From assembly GCA_903868295.1 (NCBI GenBank), contig CAIPUQ010000595.1, positions 1 to 5,393 of the forward strand: a stretch of 5,393 nucleotides of DNA, in the 5' to 3' direction. Both the position numbers and the translations under genes were made by a program. Positions 1-5,393 of this stretch are shown here, in pieces. The stretch's first letter is position 1. Each line of letters starts with the position of its first letter. The notes beneath the pieces are model-generated. The model had not been told where the DNA came from. It saw only the letters and a list, made by a program, of their open reading frames with translations, and made no database searches. The stretch is from an uncultured Roseiflexaceae bacterium (GTDB lineage Bacteria > Chloroflexota > Chloroflexia > Chloroflexales > Roseiflexaceae).

Positions 1-854
1 CCATCACACAACGCAACATCCGTCGATGTGCCGCCCATATCAAAGGTTATGCAGCGTGCATGTCCGACGGCTTGGGCCACGCGGAACGCACCGACAATCC
101 CCCCCGCCGGCCCAGATAATGTTGTACGCGCCGGTAGTGCCGTTGCGCTGTGGACCCCCATGCTCCCGCCGTCCGACGCCATGATGCGCAGTGTTGTCGC
201 GCGTGGTAATCCGTCGGCCAACGTCGTCAAGTACCGTTGCATCACCGGTGCGACATAGGCATTGACGACGGCAGTGACCGTTCGTTCGTATTCCCGTGCT
301 TCGGTGATGATGCGATGCGACACACTGATGTGCCACGCAGGATTGTGCGCCTGCAAGATCGTTGCAATGCGTTGTTCGTGGGCTGGATTGGCATAACTGT
401 GGAGCAAACAGATGGCGATTGCCGTCACCTGGTGTGCGTCGAGGATGGGGATGAGCGCCGCGACCTGCGCTTCGTCGAGCGGGGTGATGACCTGCTGGTC
501 GTAGGTCGTTCGTTCATCGACTACGAGGCGGCGCTCGACCGGGACCAACGGGTCTGGTCGCGTCTGATGCATGTCGTAGAGCGACGGGCGGTCACCACGG
601 CCTATTTCGAGCACGTCGGCAAATCCGCGTGTGGTAATTAAGGCAGTCACCGCGCCGCGCCGTTCGAGCAGCGCATTGGTGGCGACGGTCGTCCCATGGA
701 CGAGGACGTCGGGAGCATCACCGCGTGCAACCTGTTCGATGAGGGCAATCGCCGGGTTGGAAGGCGTGCTCAATCGTTTTGCAATACGCAAGGTGCCTGC
801 CTGGATGGTCACAAAATCCGTAAACGTCCCGCCGGTATCGACTCCCATGCGCAT
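1..854 (-). CDS. hyuA: Hydantoinase A / 5-oxoprolinase family protein, N-terminal part (C-terminus beyond left edge)
   Basis: The minus-strand frame stays open from 854 to the window edge (284 complete codons, no stop). Seen: an N-terminal phosphate-binding motif GVDTGGTFTDF (residues 4-14), HGTTVATNALLERRG (53-67), DGGSMG (228-233), LSGPAGGIVGA (246-256) and a second ASKHA-type motif FDMGGTSTDV (271-280). These are in the order found in the hydantoinase A N-terminal and core domains. Family knowledge: these cytosolic ATPases of the actin/Hsp70 fold couple ATP hydrolysis to opening of cyclic amides (5-oxoproline, N-methylhydantoin) or, in acetone carboxylase, to carboxylation, usually with a HyuB-type partner. 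Members are usually about 700 residues, so well over half is missing here. The start at 854 is chosen because GGGGAGGG lies 5 nt upstream and MRMGVD fits the family N-terminus; in-frame ATGs at 869 and 848 are alternatives. The substrate cannot be told from this half, so the symbol is family-level. Any hyuB partner would lie outside the window. Confidence 0.
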   Translation of the reverse strand, partial: MRMGVDTGGTFTDFVTIQAGTLRIAKRLSTPSNPAIALIEQVARGDAPDVLVHGTTVATNALLERRGAVTALITTRGFADVLEIGRGDRPSLYDMHQTRPDPLVPVERRLVVDERTTYDQQVITPLDEAQVAALIPILDAHQVTAIAICLLHSYANPAHEQRIATILQAHNPAWHISVSHRIITEAREYERTVTAVVNAYVAPVMQRYLTTLADGLPRATTLRIMASDGGSMGVHSATALPARTTLSGPAGGIVGAFRVAQAVGHARCITFDMGGTSTDVALCD

Positions 855-865
855 CGCGACCCTCC

Positions 866-888
866 CCATGCAGTCTCTGCTCCATGCA
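866..888. repeat. CCATGCA direct repeat (two copies, 16-bp period) at the hyuA start region
   Basis: CCATGCA occurs at 866-872 and again at 882-888, separated by 9 bp. The pair spans the predicted hyuA transcription start and abuts its -10 box, a position suited to a repressor. Seven bases is short, so an operator role is inference only. Confidence 0.
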
Positions 889-893
889 TTATA
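888..893 (-). promoter_or_regulatory. -10 element (TATAAT) of the hyuA promoter
   Basis: A perfect TATAAT reads on the minus strand at 893-888, placing a transcription start near 881 and a leader of roughly 26 nt that contains the hyuA Shine-Dalgarno site. No convincing TTGACA-like -35 lies 16-18 bp upstream, so the promoter is either weak or activator-dependent. The same bases read TATAGT on the plus strand (890-895), which could serve the divergent oxidase gene, but no -35 supports that reading. Confidence 0.
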
Positions 894-953
894 GTGCGCA
901 GAAATACGCTAAGATGACTGCACCCGACGGCCATCAGCGAAAGTGAGCATGCG

Positions 954-2210
954 ATGCGTACAAACTGGTCACGCAATCAGGTCTTTGGTGCAACCGATGT
1001 CCAGCGGCCACACACCATCAGCGCACTCCAACAGTCCGTCGCACACGCTACCGCCGTCAAAGTACTCGGCTCGGGGCATTCCTTTAATCGCATCGCAGAC
1101 ACTCATGCAACGCATCTCATCTTGGATCACCTCCCGAGTGCTGTCGAAATCGACACCCACAAGCACACCGCCCGGGTCGCTGCGCACATGCGCTACGGCA
1201 CCTTTGCACAACAGATTGCCGGAGCGGGGTACGCCGTTCCCAATATGGCATCGCTCCCGCATATTTCAGTTGCTGGGGCAGTCGCCACGGGTACCCATGG
1301 GTCGGGGATGCGGGTGGGTAATCTCGCCACCCCTGTCGTGGCGATGACCGTTGTGTTGGCCAACGGGGATATCCAAGAGTGGTCAGCAGACAGTCATGGC
1401 GACGCGTTTGCCGGCATGGTCGTTCACTTGGGCGGGCTTGCAGTCGTCACGCACCTCACCTTGGCGCTGATACCGACCTTTGAAGTCCGGCAAGACGTGT
1501 ATGTGGATGTGCCGTTCGACACTGCCATGGAGCATTTCTCCGAAATCATGGGATCGAGCTACAGTGTGAGTATGTTTACCCGCTGGACCGACGACACCAT
1601 CGATCAGATATGGCGCAAAAGTATCACCGGCGAGGTCGACGCGTTGCCGGCACTGTTCTACGGTGCGACGCGTGCAACCCGCCCGTACCACCCCATTGCG
1701 ACCCTCGATGCAGCCCCGTGTACGGACCAATTAGGGATTTTTGGCCCATGGCACATGCGCTTGCCCCACTTCAAAATGGAGTTCACCCCGAGTAGCGGCG
1801 ATGAACTCCAGACCGAGTACTATGTCGGCCATCAGGATGCAGTCTCTGCACTGCGTGCATTAGCCAACATCCAACACGACATCGCCCGGTTGCTCCACGT
1901 CAGCGAAATCCGGACGATTGCGCGCGACGACCTTTGGTTGAGCGGTCAGTACCAACGCGATTCTGTGGCGATTCACTTCACCTGGAAGAACCAATGGGCC
2001 GACGTTCAGCGCCTGTTGCCGACCATCGAAGGACTGCTGGCACCGTACGGTGTGCGTCCGCACTGGGGCAAGTTGTTCACCATGCATCCCGATCGCGTGC
2101 GCGAGACGTACCCACGTATGCAGGATTTTCAACGTCTGATGGGGCGCTATGACCCCAGCGAAAAATTCACCAATGATTTTCTGGTTGGCATGGGCATCAC
2201 TAAACTCTAG
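954..2210 (+). CDS. aldO: Alditol oxidase (FAD-dependent, VAO family)
   Basis: The 418-residue product resembles Streptomyces coelicolor alditol oxidase (AldO) along its whole length as I recall that protein, also 418 residues. Known activity: oxidation of the terminal hydroxyl of polyols such as xylitol and sorbitol to the aldose, with O2 reduced to H2O2 (EC 1.1.3.41); cytosolic, with covalently bound FAD. Seen: an N-terminal FAD-binding (PCMH-type) domain with VLGSGHSFN, whose His42 matches the FAD-linking His46; NMASLPHISVAG, with Ser99 matching Ser106; and TGTHGSG (111-117). The C-terminal D-arabinono-1,4-lactone-oxidase-like domain has SEIRT (Glu318, Arg320), HFTW (Thr343) and HWGK (Lys373), matching AldO Glu320, Arg322, Thr345 and Lys375. 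All catalytic residues are therefore present. There is no signal peptide or membrane segment. The start at 954 has only a weak GTGAG upstream (943-947), but the N-terminus aligns well. It is divergent from hyuA and convergent with the regulator gene. An L-gulonolactone-type oxidase is the alternative, less likely given the active-site match. Confidence 0.
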   Translation: MRTNWSRNQVFGATDVQRPHTISALQQSVAHATAVKVLGSGHSFNRIADTHATHLILDHLPSAVEIDTHKHTARVAAHMRYGTFAQQIAGAGYAVPNMASLPHISVAGAVATGTHGSGMRVGNLATPVVAMTVVLANGDIQEWSADSHGDAFAGMVVHLGGLAVVTHLTLALIPTFEVRQDVYVDVPFDTAMEHFSEIMGSSYSVSMFTRWTDDTIDQIWRKSITGEVDALPALFYGATRATRPYHPIATLDAAPCTDQLGIFGPWHMRLPHFKMEFTPSSGDELQTEYYVGHQDAVSALRALANIQHDIARLLHVSEIRTIARDDLWLSGQYQRDSVAIHFTWKNQWADVQRLLPTIEGLLAPYGVRPHWGKLFTMHPDRVRETYPRMQDFQRLMGRYDPSEKFTNDFLVGMGITKL

Positions 2211-2238
2211 ACGCACGGGATAGAACCGAACAAAAGAG

Positions 2239-2264
2239 ACGCACCACGTGTCGTGGTGCGTTTT
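2239..2264. terminator. Bidirectional intrinsic terminator between aldO and the regulator gene
   Basis: ACGCACCACG (2239-2248), a 3-nt loop TGT, and CGTGGTGCGT (2252-2261) form a perfect 10-bp stem. A T run follows on the plus strand (2261-2264), and on the minus strand the stem is followed by CTCTTTTGTT (2238-2229). It lies 28 bp after the aldO stop and directly abuts the regulator stop codon (2267-2265), so it can terminate both converging transcripts. Confidence 0.
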
Positions 2265-2924
2265 CTACGTAAGCCAGCCCTGCCGCGCAGCAAAACGTAC
2301 CAGTTCGTGACGCGTATGGATGCCACATTTGCGCATAGCACTGCTGATATGTTGTTTGACCGTGTGCACACTAATGGTCAGTGCTGCCGCTATCTGCACG
2401 TTGTTTGCCCCATGGCTGAGCAAAACGATGACATCGCGTTCGCGATTGCTCAGCAAATGTTCGTGGTGTGCTACGGTCCGTTGCGTGATATGTTTTGCGC
2501 CTGACGAGAGTGCCTCGCATTGGGTCGGGGCATGATAAAACAAAGCGCGCCGGGCGGTGTGATGCCGGAGTCGATGCGCCAGCACACCGAGATCGCGTTG
2601 GGTTACCTGCGGGGTAAGGAAAATGCCCACGCCATGGGCGAGGGCAATGGTCTCTTCGGCTGCAGACAAATCACCAATGATCCCCAGCGATACGTCCGCG
2701 TCGTGTTTGCGGAGCGCCGCACACAAGGCGACGCCACTCAATCCGGGCAGCCGCTGCTCGGTCAACACCACATCGACTGCGTGATTCTGCACGAATCGCA
2801 AGGCATCAAATGCCTGTGTGGTCTGACCCACCACCTGCCAGTGGTGGAGATGCGCCACGAGCGCATGGATCCCGGCGACAATCAAGGGTTGTGTATGAAC
2901 AATCAAGAGTTGTATCTGGACCAT
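2265..2924 (-). CDS. NarL/LuxR-type response regulator with a degenerate (pseudo-)receiver domain
   Basis: A 219-residue two-domain regulator. Residues 1 to about 120 align with a CheY-like receiver, shown by LLIV at strand 1, AVDVVLTEQRLPGLSG (49-64) and GVGIFLTP (98-105). Residues about 157-213 form a LuxR-type helix-turn-helix with LSNRERDV (158-165), IAAALTIS (178-185) and HTVKQHI (187-193), so it should bind DNA. The canonical phosphorylation residues are absent: the acidic pair is His10-Thr11, the phospho-acceptor Asp is Glu56, the switch Ser/Thr is Gly84 and the conserved Lys is Thr104. It therefore probably does not work by ordinary His-Asp phosphotransfer (inference). No histidine kinase gene is in the window. 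The protein is strikingly rich in His (21 of 219). The start at 2924 is preferred over an in-frame ATG at 2945 because AAAGGAGG sits 5 nt upstream of it. It lies 48 bp downstream of the oxidoreductase gene on the same strand, probably the same operon. Its targets are unknown; the two divergent promoter regions nearby are candidates. Confidence 0.
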   Translation of the reverse strand: MVQIQLLIVHTQPLIVAGIHALVAHLHHWQVVGQTTQAFDALRFVQNHAVDVVLTEQRLPGLSGVALCAALRKHDADVSLGIIGDLSAAEETIALAHGVGIFLTPQVTQRDLGVLAHRLRHHTARRALFYHAPTQCEALSSGAKHITQRTVAHHEHLLSNRERDVIVLLSHGANNVQIAAALTISVHTVKQHISSAMRKCGIHTRHELVRFAARQGWLT

Positions 2925-2929
2925 GATAG

Positions 2930-2937
2930 CCTCCTTT
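2930..2937 (-). promoter_or_regulatory. Strong Shine-Dalgarno site deciding the regulator start
   Basis: AAAGGAGG on the minus strand (2937-2930), with a 5-nt spacer to ATG 2924, is close to the ideal anti-16S match. It lies inside the extension that a start at 2945 would add, which argues for the shorter protein. Confidence 0.
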
Positions 2938-2972
2938 GCGTACACAAAAGAAACCCGTGGCGCGTTGTGATG

Positions 2973-4076
2973 CTACCCGATGGTGCCGGGGAGCAAATTG
3001 AGGCGGAGCGCATCGGGGCGCTCGCATCCATTGATGGTTTGAACATGCCGTCGCTCGGTGGCTGCCGTGTGAATGGCGTGCATCAACTCGAGGACGTGCA
3101 ACGTCAGTTCCCCCGAGGCGCGGTGCGGCAGATTGTGGGCGATGGCATGTGCCATGTCTGCGACGCCGATGCCGCGGCTGTTGTCTGCATACCCGTGGGT
3201 CAGTGGCACGTCGCGCCACTCGGATTCGCCGATGCGCCGGATTTTGACTGGGCCACCGAACGTATTGGGGTCGGGGACCATCAGACTGCCCTGCGTGCCG
3301 TAGATTTCGAGGTTGGGCATGTGATGGAAGTGCACATCGAAACTCGTCACCAGCGTGGCAATCGGACCACTTGCAAAGTCGAGCACACCGACCACATGCG
3401 TCGGCACTTCGACATTGATGACTTTGCCGTATTGGGGTTTGCTGGTAATCGTGCGGGTAGGATGCGTCATGCGCGTCGACCCGGTTACCTGCATGACCGG
3501 CCCGAGCAACGTAATCAGCGCAGTCAAATAGTACGGTCCCATGTCGAACATAGGTCCGCCACCGACCTGGTAGTAGAAGTCTGGTGCAGGATGCCAGTGT
3601 TCGTGCCCGGGGCACAGCATGTACCCGCTGGCCGCCACAGGCGTGCCGATCCAACCATCATCGATGAGTTTGCGGCACGTTTGGATGCCGCCGCCGAGGA
3701 ACGTATCGGGAGCACCGCCCACGCGCACGCCCTTGGCGGCTGCCGCAGCGACCAACGCACGACCATCCTCGAGGCTGATGGTCAGTGGTTTTTCGTTGTA
3801 CACATGCTTGCCTGCTGCGACTGCTTGGAACGCGACCGACGCATGAGCCGCCGGGATGGTCAAGTTAATCACGATATCGATGTCATCAGCAGCCAATAGT
3901 TCGTCGACGCGTGCAGCGCGGATGTTGTACTCGGCGGCACGTGCTTGTGCACGGTCGTAATCAATGTCAGCGCACGCAACAATATCGAAGTCGACAAACC
4001 GCGCTGCGTTTTTCAGATAGATGCTACTGATGGTGCCGCAACCAACAATGCCTGCACGTAATGTGCGCTGGGTCAT
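2973..4076 (-). CDS. Gfo/Idh/MocA family NAD(P)-dependent oxidoreductase
   Basis: A 367-residue protein of usual length for the family. Seen: an N-terminal Rossmann fold with GIVGCGTIS (9-17); an acidic residue at the end of strand 2 (ADID, Asp37), which in related enzymes tends to favour NAD over NADP; NLTIPAAH (71-78); the family EKP motif (95-97, Lys96 the usual catalytic residue); and in the C-terminal domain GGGPMFDMGPYY (172-183), matching the GGGxxxDxxx(Y/H) signature with Tyr182. Members oxidise or reduce hydroxyls of sugars, inositols and related polyols in the cytosol; the exact substrate cannot be read from sequence. The start at 4076 is chosen over an in-frame ATG at 4154 because AGGAGGA lies 4 nt upstream and the promoter -10 would otherwise fall inside the gene. 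The regulator gene follows after 48 bp without a visible terminator, suggesting one transcript. It converges on aldO, and a shared role in polyol metabolism is possible but unproven. Confidence 0.
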   Translation of the reverse strand: MTQRTLRAGIVGCGTISSIYLKNAARFVDFDIVACADIDYDRAQARAAEYNIRAARVDELLAADDIDIVINLTIPAAHASVAFQAVAAGKHVYNEKPLTISLEDGRALVAAAAAKGVRVGGAPDTFLGGGIQTCRKLIDDGWIGTPVAASGYMLCPGHEHWHPAPDFYYQVGGGPMFDMGPYYLTALITLLGPVMQVTGSTRMTHPTRTITSKPQYGKVINVEVPTHVVGVLDFASGPIATLVTSFDVHFHHMPNLEIYGTQGSLMVPDPNTFGGPVKIRRIGESEWRDVPLTHGYADNSRGIGVADMAHAIAHNLPHRASGELTLHVLELMHAIHTAATERRHVQTINGCERPDALRLNLLPGTIG

Positions 4077-4080
4077 ACCG

Positions 4081-4087
4081 TCCTCCT
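4081..4087 (-). promoter_or_regulatory. Shine-Dalgarno site deciding the oxidoreductase start
   Basis: AGGAGGA on the minus strand (4087-4081), followed by CGGT and then ATG at 4076, is a strong ribosome-binding site. It supports the 367-residue form over the 393-residue form beginning at 4154. Confidence 0.
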
Positions 4088-4107
4088 GGAGTAATCGGGA
4101 TGGCGGA

Positions 4108-4116
4108 ATTATAGCA
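4108..4116 (-). promoter_or_regulatory. Extended -10 promoter of the oxidoreductase-regulator operon
   Basis: TGCTATAAT on the minus strand (4116-4108) is a perfect extended -10 (TGnTATAAT). The predicted start is near 4101, giving a leader of about 25 nt that holds the Shine-Dalgarno site. The -35 region is poor (GGTACA with an 18-bp spacer), as is usual for extended -10 promoters. Confidence 0.
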
Positions 4117-4157
4117 CGCTGATTTGTCTGCTGTACCGGCGTGTTGTTCCCCAATGG

Positions 4158-4183
4158 ATGCGTTCGCAGACAAACGCATGCGT
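4158..4183. repeat. Inverted repeat ATGCGTT/AACGCAT overlapping the palindrome ACGCATGCGT
   Basis: ATGCGTT (4158-4164) and AACGCAT (4173-4179) are exact complements around an 8-nt spacer. The right arm is part of the perfect 10-bp palindrome ACGCATGCGT (4174-4183). The element lies between the two divergent promoters, 27 bp before the aroK -35 and about 40 bp before the oxidoreductase -10. No T run follows, so it is not a terminator. A protein-binding site is possible. Confidence 0.
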
Positions 4184-4209
4184 GTCCCGTCGGCGATTTT
4201 TCTACATGG

Positions 4210-4238
4210 TTGAGTATCGGTGCGCCACCGTGTAAAAT
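4210..4238 (+). promoter_or_regulatory. Sigma70-type promoter of the aroK-aroB operon
   Basis: TTGAGT (4210-4215) and TAAAAT (4233-4238), separated by exactly 17 bp, match the housekeeping consensus at 4/6 and 5/6 positions. The predicted start is near 4245. A GGGAG Shine-Dalgarno site (4251-4255) then stands 9 nt before the aroK ATG. Confidence 0.
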
Positions 4239-4264
4239 AGACCAATAACAGGGAGCAGTGCTGC

Positions 4265-4825
4265 ATGGCGGAACACGAGCGCATCATCAACAACGTCGTC
4301 TTGGTCGGCCTGAGTGGGTCCGGCAAGTCGACCGTGGGCAGATATCTCGCGAACCGACTCAACCTGCCACTCTACGACACCGATGCCATCATCGAAGCCG
4401 AGGCCGGCCGGAGTGCTGCTGACATATTTGCCAGCGAGGGCGAAGCTGCCTTCCGCCTGCGTGAAAGCGCGGTGTTGTCTGCGGTACTGGCCAAATCGCC
4501 GGCCGTAATAGCCACCGGCGGCGGCATTGTCACCGTCCCCGAAAACACCGCACGTATCCGTTCAAGTGCGTTTGTCGTGTGGCTCGATGCCACCACGAGT
4601 GCCATCTTGACCCGGATCGCCGGCCACCGGCAACCGCGCCCGCTCCTGCAGGGCGACAATCCCTATGAGCGTCTCGAGCACATGCGCCAAAAGCGTGCGT
4701 CGTTGTACCGCGGGATTGCCGATTTGCACATGCTCACCGATGGGATCCACGCTAATGCAGTGGCCGTGCGCATTGCCATGCTCCTGCCTCCTCATCTCGA
4801 TCAATCAACAAGTGAATTGGCATGA
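4265..4825 (+). CDS. aroK: Shikimate kinase
   Basis: A 186-residue protein that phosphorylates shikimate at O3 with ATP, the fifth step of the shikimate pathway (EC 2.7.1.71, cytosolic). Seen: the Walker A loop GLSGSGKST (15-23); DTD (38-40), whose second Asp binds shikimate; FRLRE (63-67), with the shikimate-binding Arg; ATGGGIV (83-89), the Walker-B-like Gly-rich loop; and RPLL (125-128) in the lid region, followed by the C-terminal R-x3-Y element (Arg144, Tyr148). All key residues of the family are present, and the length is slightly above the usual ~170 residues through short N- and C-terminal extensions. The ATG at 4265 is supported by GGGAG at 4251 and the promoter just upstream. The stop overlaps the aroB start (ATGA), so the two are translationally coupled. 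It could equally be called aroL; with one copy visible, aroK is the default name. Confidence 0.
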   Translation: MAEHERIINNVVLVGLSGSGKSTVGRYLANRLNLPLYDTDAIIEAEAGRSAADIFASEGEAAFRLRESAVLSAVLAKSPAVIATGGGIVTVPENTARIRSSAFVVWLDATTSAILTRIAGHRQPRPLLQGDNPYERLEHMRQKRASLYRGIADLHMLTDGIHANAVAVRIAMLLPPHLDQSTSELA

Positions 4826-5393
4826 ATGATACATTGCGTGTAACCGTAGGGACGGGCTATCCCGTCATCGTTGCGTCAGATATCTGGCGTGAACTGCCCG
4901 CCGCCATGCACGAGGTCGGTCTGCGTGGTCGTGTCCACATCATTGCCGACGCCCAAATGGCTGTCCCTGCCCAAGCACTTGTACAGTCCTTTGGCGAGGG
5001 CACGTCGCTCCTGCTCATCCCAGGAGGCGAGGGTTCGAAGGATATGCATACCCTGATGCGCATCTACGATCATCTACTCGAGCACCGCGTCGAGCGCCGC
5101 GATATCGTGGTGGCCTTCGGGGGCGGGGTCATCGGTGATGTCGCAGGCTATGCAGCCGCAACCATGTTGCGTGGTGTCGCACTCGTGCAAATGCCCACAA
5201 CGCTCCTTGCCATGGTCGACAGTGCGGTGGGCGGCAAGACTGGTATTAACCATGCTCTCGGCAAAAACATGATCGGCGCATTCCACCAACCACGCCTCGT
5301 CTACGCCGATGTATCGCTCCTCAAAACACTGCCCCAACGCGAACTCGCTGCCGGTTGGGCCGAGGCCATCAAGCACGGGGTTATCCGCGATGC
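4822..5393 (+). CDS. aroB: 3-dehydroquinate synthase, N-terminal part (C-terminus beyond right edge)
   Basis: The second gene of the shikimate operon; it converts DAHP to 3-dehydroquinate (EC 4.2.3.4) using NAD+ and a divalent metal, usually Zn2+ or Co2+, in the cytosol. The window holds 190 complete codons of a protein usually near 350-370 residues. Seen: PGGEGSK (67-73); the NAD-binding Gly-rich loop FGGGVIGDVAGY (99-110); MPTTLLAMVDSAVGGKTGIN (124-143), a hallmark stretch of the family; KNMIGAFHQP (148-157); and ELAAGWAEAIKHG (174-186), which contains the first metal-ligand Glu (Glu181). The remaining metal-binding His residues lie beyond the edge. The ATG at 4822 overlaps the aroK stop by 4 nt (ATGA), so re-initiation after aroK explains the lack of a strong Shine-Dalgarno site of its own. 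The reading frame is intact throughout. Confusion with 2-deoxy-scyllo-inosose synthase-type homologues is unlikely next to aroK. Confidence 0.
   Translation, partial: MNDTLRVTVGTGYPVIVASDIWRELPAAMHEVGLRGRVHIIADAQMAVPAQALVQSFGEGTSLLLIPGGEGSKDMHTLMRIYDHLLEHRVERRDIVVAFGGGVIGDVAGYAAATMLRGVALVQMPTTLLAMVDSAVGGKTGINHALGKNMIGAFHQPRLVYADVSLLKTLPQRELAAGWAEAIKHGVIRD

Noticed and set aside
172..183. Residue numbering for the oxidoreductase: Tyr182 in place of His in its GGGxxxDxxxH motif as a lost catalytic residue (bases about 3528-3563, minus strand)
   Set aside because: Tyr or His at this position are both known in active Gfo/Idh/MocA members, so it is a subfamily trait and not a defect.
237..641. 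A 134-codon plus-strand open frame opposite hyuA
   Set aside because: The minus-strand frame carries the hydantoinase motifs in correct order; this is its antisense shadow.
890..915. Plus-strand promoter candidates for aldO (TATAGT at 890, TAAGAT at 910)
   Set aside because: Neither has a TTGACA-like hexamer 16-18 bp upstream, so the aldO promoter is left unassigned.
868..1862. ATGCAGTCTCTGC occurs at 868-880 (hyuA/aldO intergenic) and at 1837-1849 (inside aldO), each followed shortly by GCATTA
   Set aside because: A single 13-bp coincidence is about what chance gives in a window of this size with biased composition, and the second copy is explained as ordinary aldO codons.
2806..3654. A 282-codon minus-strand open frame in another frame of the oxidoreductase
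   Set aside because: It overlaps the family-defining motifs of the true frame, and its product is a low-complexity Arg/His/Ala-rich sequence with no motif.
2520..3899. A 459-codon plus-strand open frame antisense to the regulator and oxidoreductase genes
   Set aside because: It is longer than either real gene, but its translation shows no recognisable domain, is rich in Arg, His and Asp as expected of a reverse-frame shadow, has no good Shine-Dalgarno site, and covers two clear family members on the other strand.

Overview
This is a bacterial chromosomal window, moderately GC-rich, with short intergenic gaps, Shine-Dalgarno sites and sigma70-like promoters. It holds six protein-coding genes, two of them cut by the window edges. 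I see no rRNA, tRNA, CRISPR array, insertion sequence, phage gene or origin. The phylum cannot be fixed from this sequence. The closest described relatives I recognise for the alditol oxidase are actinobacterial, but a Chloroflexota-like or other GC-rich soil or water bacterium is equally possible (weak inference).

Layout: (1) Positions 1-854, minus strand: the N-terminal 284 residues of a hydantoinase A/5-oxoprolinase-family ATPase (HyuA), running off the left edge. (2) 855-953: a divergent intergenic region with a TATAAT -10 for hyuA and a CCATGCA direct repeat around its likely transcription start. (3) 954-2210, plus: a full-length alditol oxidase (AldO/XyoA type) with every known catalytic residue present. 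(4) 2239-2264: a perfect 10-bp hairpin with T tracts on both sides, a shared terminator for the converging genes. (5) 2265-2924, minus: a NarL/LuxR-type response regulator whose receiver domain has lost all phosphorylation-site residues. (6) 2973-4076, minus: a Gfo/Idh/MocA-family NAD(P)-dependent oxidoreductase, 48 bp upstream of the regulator and probably in one transcript with it. (7) 4077-4264: a second divergent intergenic region with an extended -10 promoter for the oxidoreductase, a 10-bp palindrome inside an inverted repeat, and a TTGAGT-17-TAAAAT promoter for the next operon. (8) 4265-4825 and 4822-5393, plus: shikimate kinase (aroK) and the start of 3-dehydroquinate synthase (aroB), overlapping by ATGA and running off the right edge.

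The aroK-aroB pair is housekeeping aromatic amino-acid biosynthesis. The left four genes look like an accessory metabolic neighbourhood: a polyol oxidase that yields an aldose and H2O2, a sugar-type dehydrogenase, an ATP-dependent amidohydrolase-type enzyme and an orphan regulator. That they serve one pathway is inference from proximity only. The strongest candidate for something unusual is the regulator: both acidic-pocket Asp are replaced, the phospho-acceptor Asp is Glu, the Ser/Thr and Lys switch residues are gone, and the protein is about 10% histidine. [Form note: the original answer gave no confidence for any feature; the 0 in each is a placeholder required by the schema, not an estimate.]
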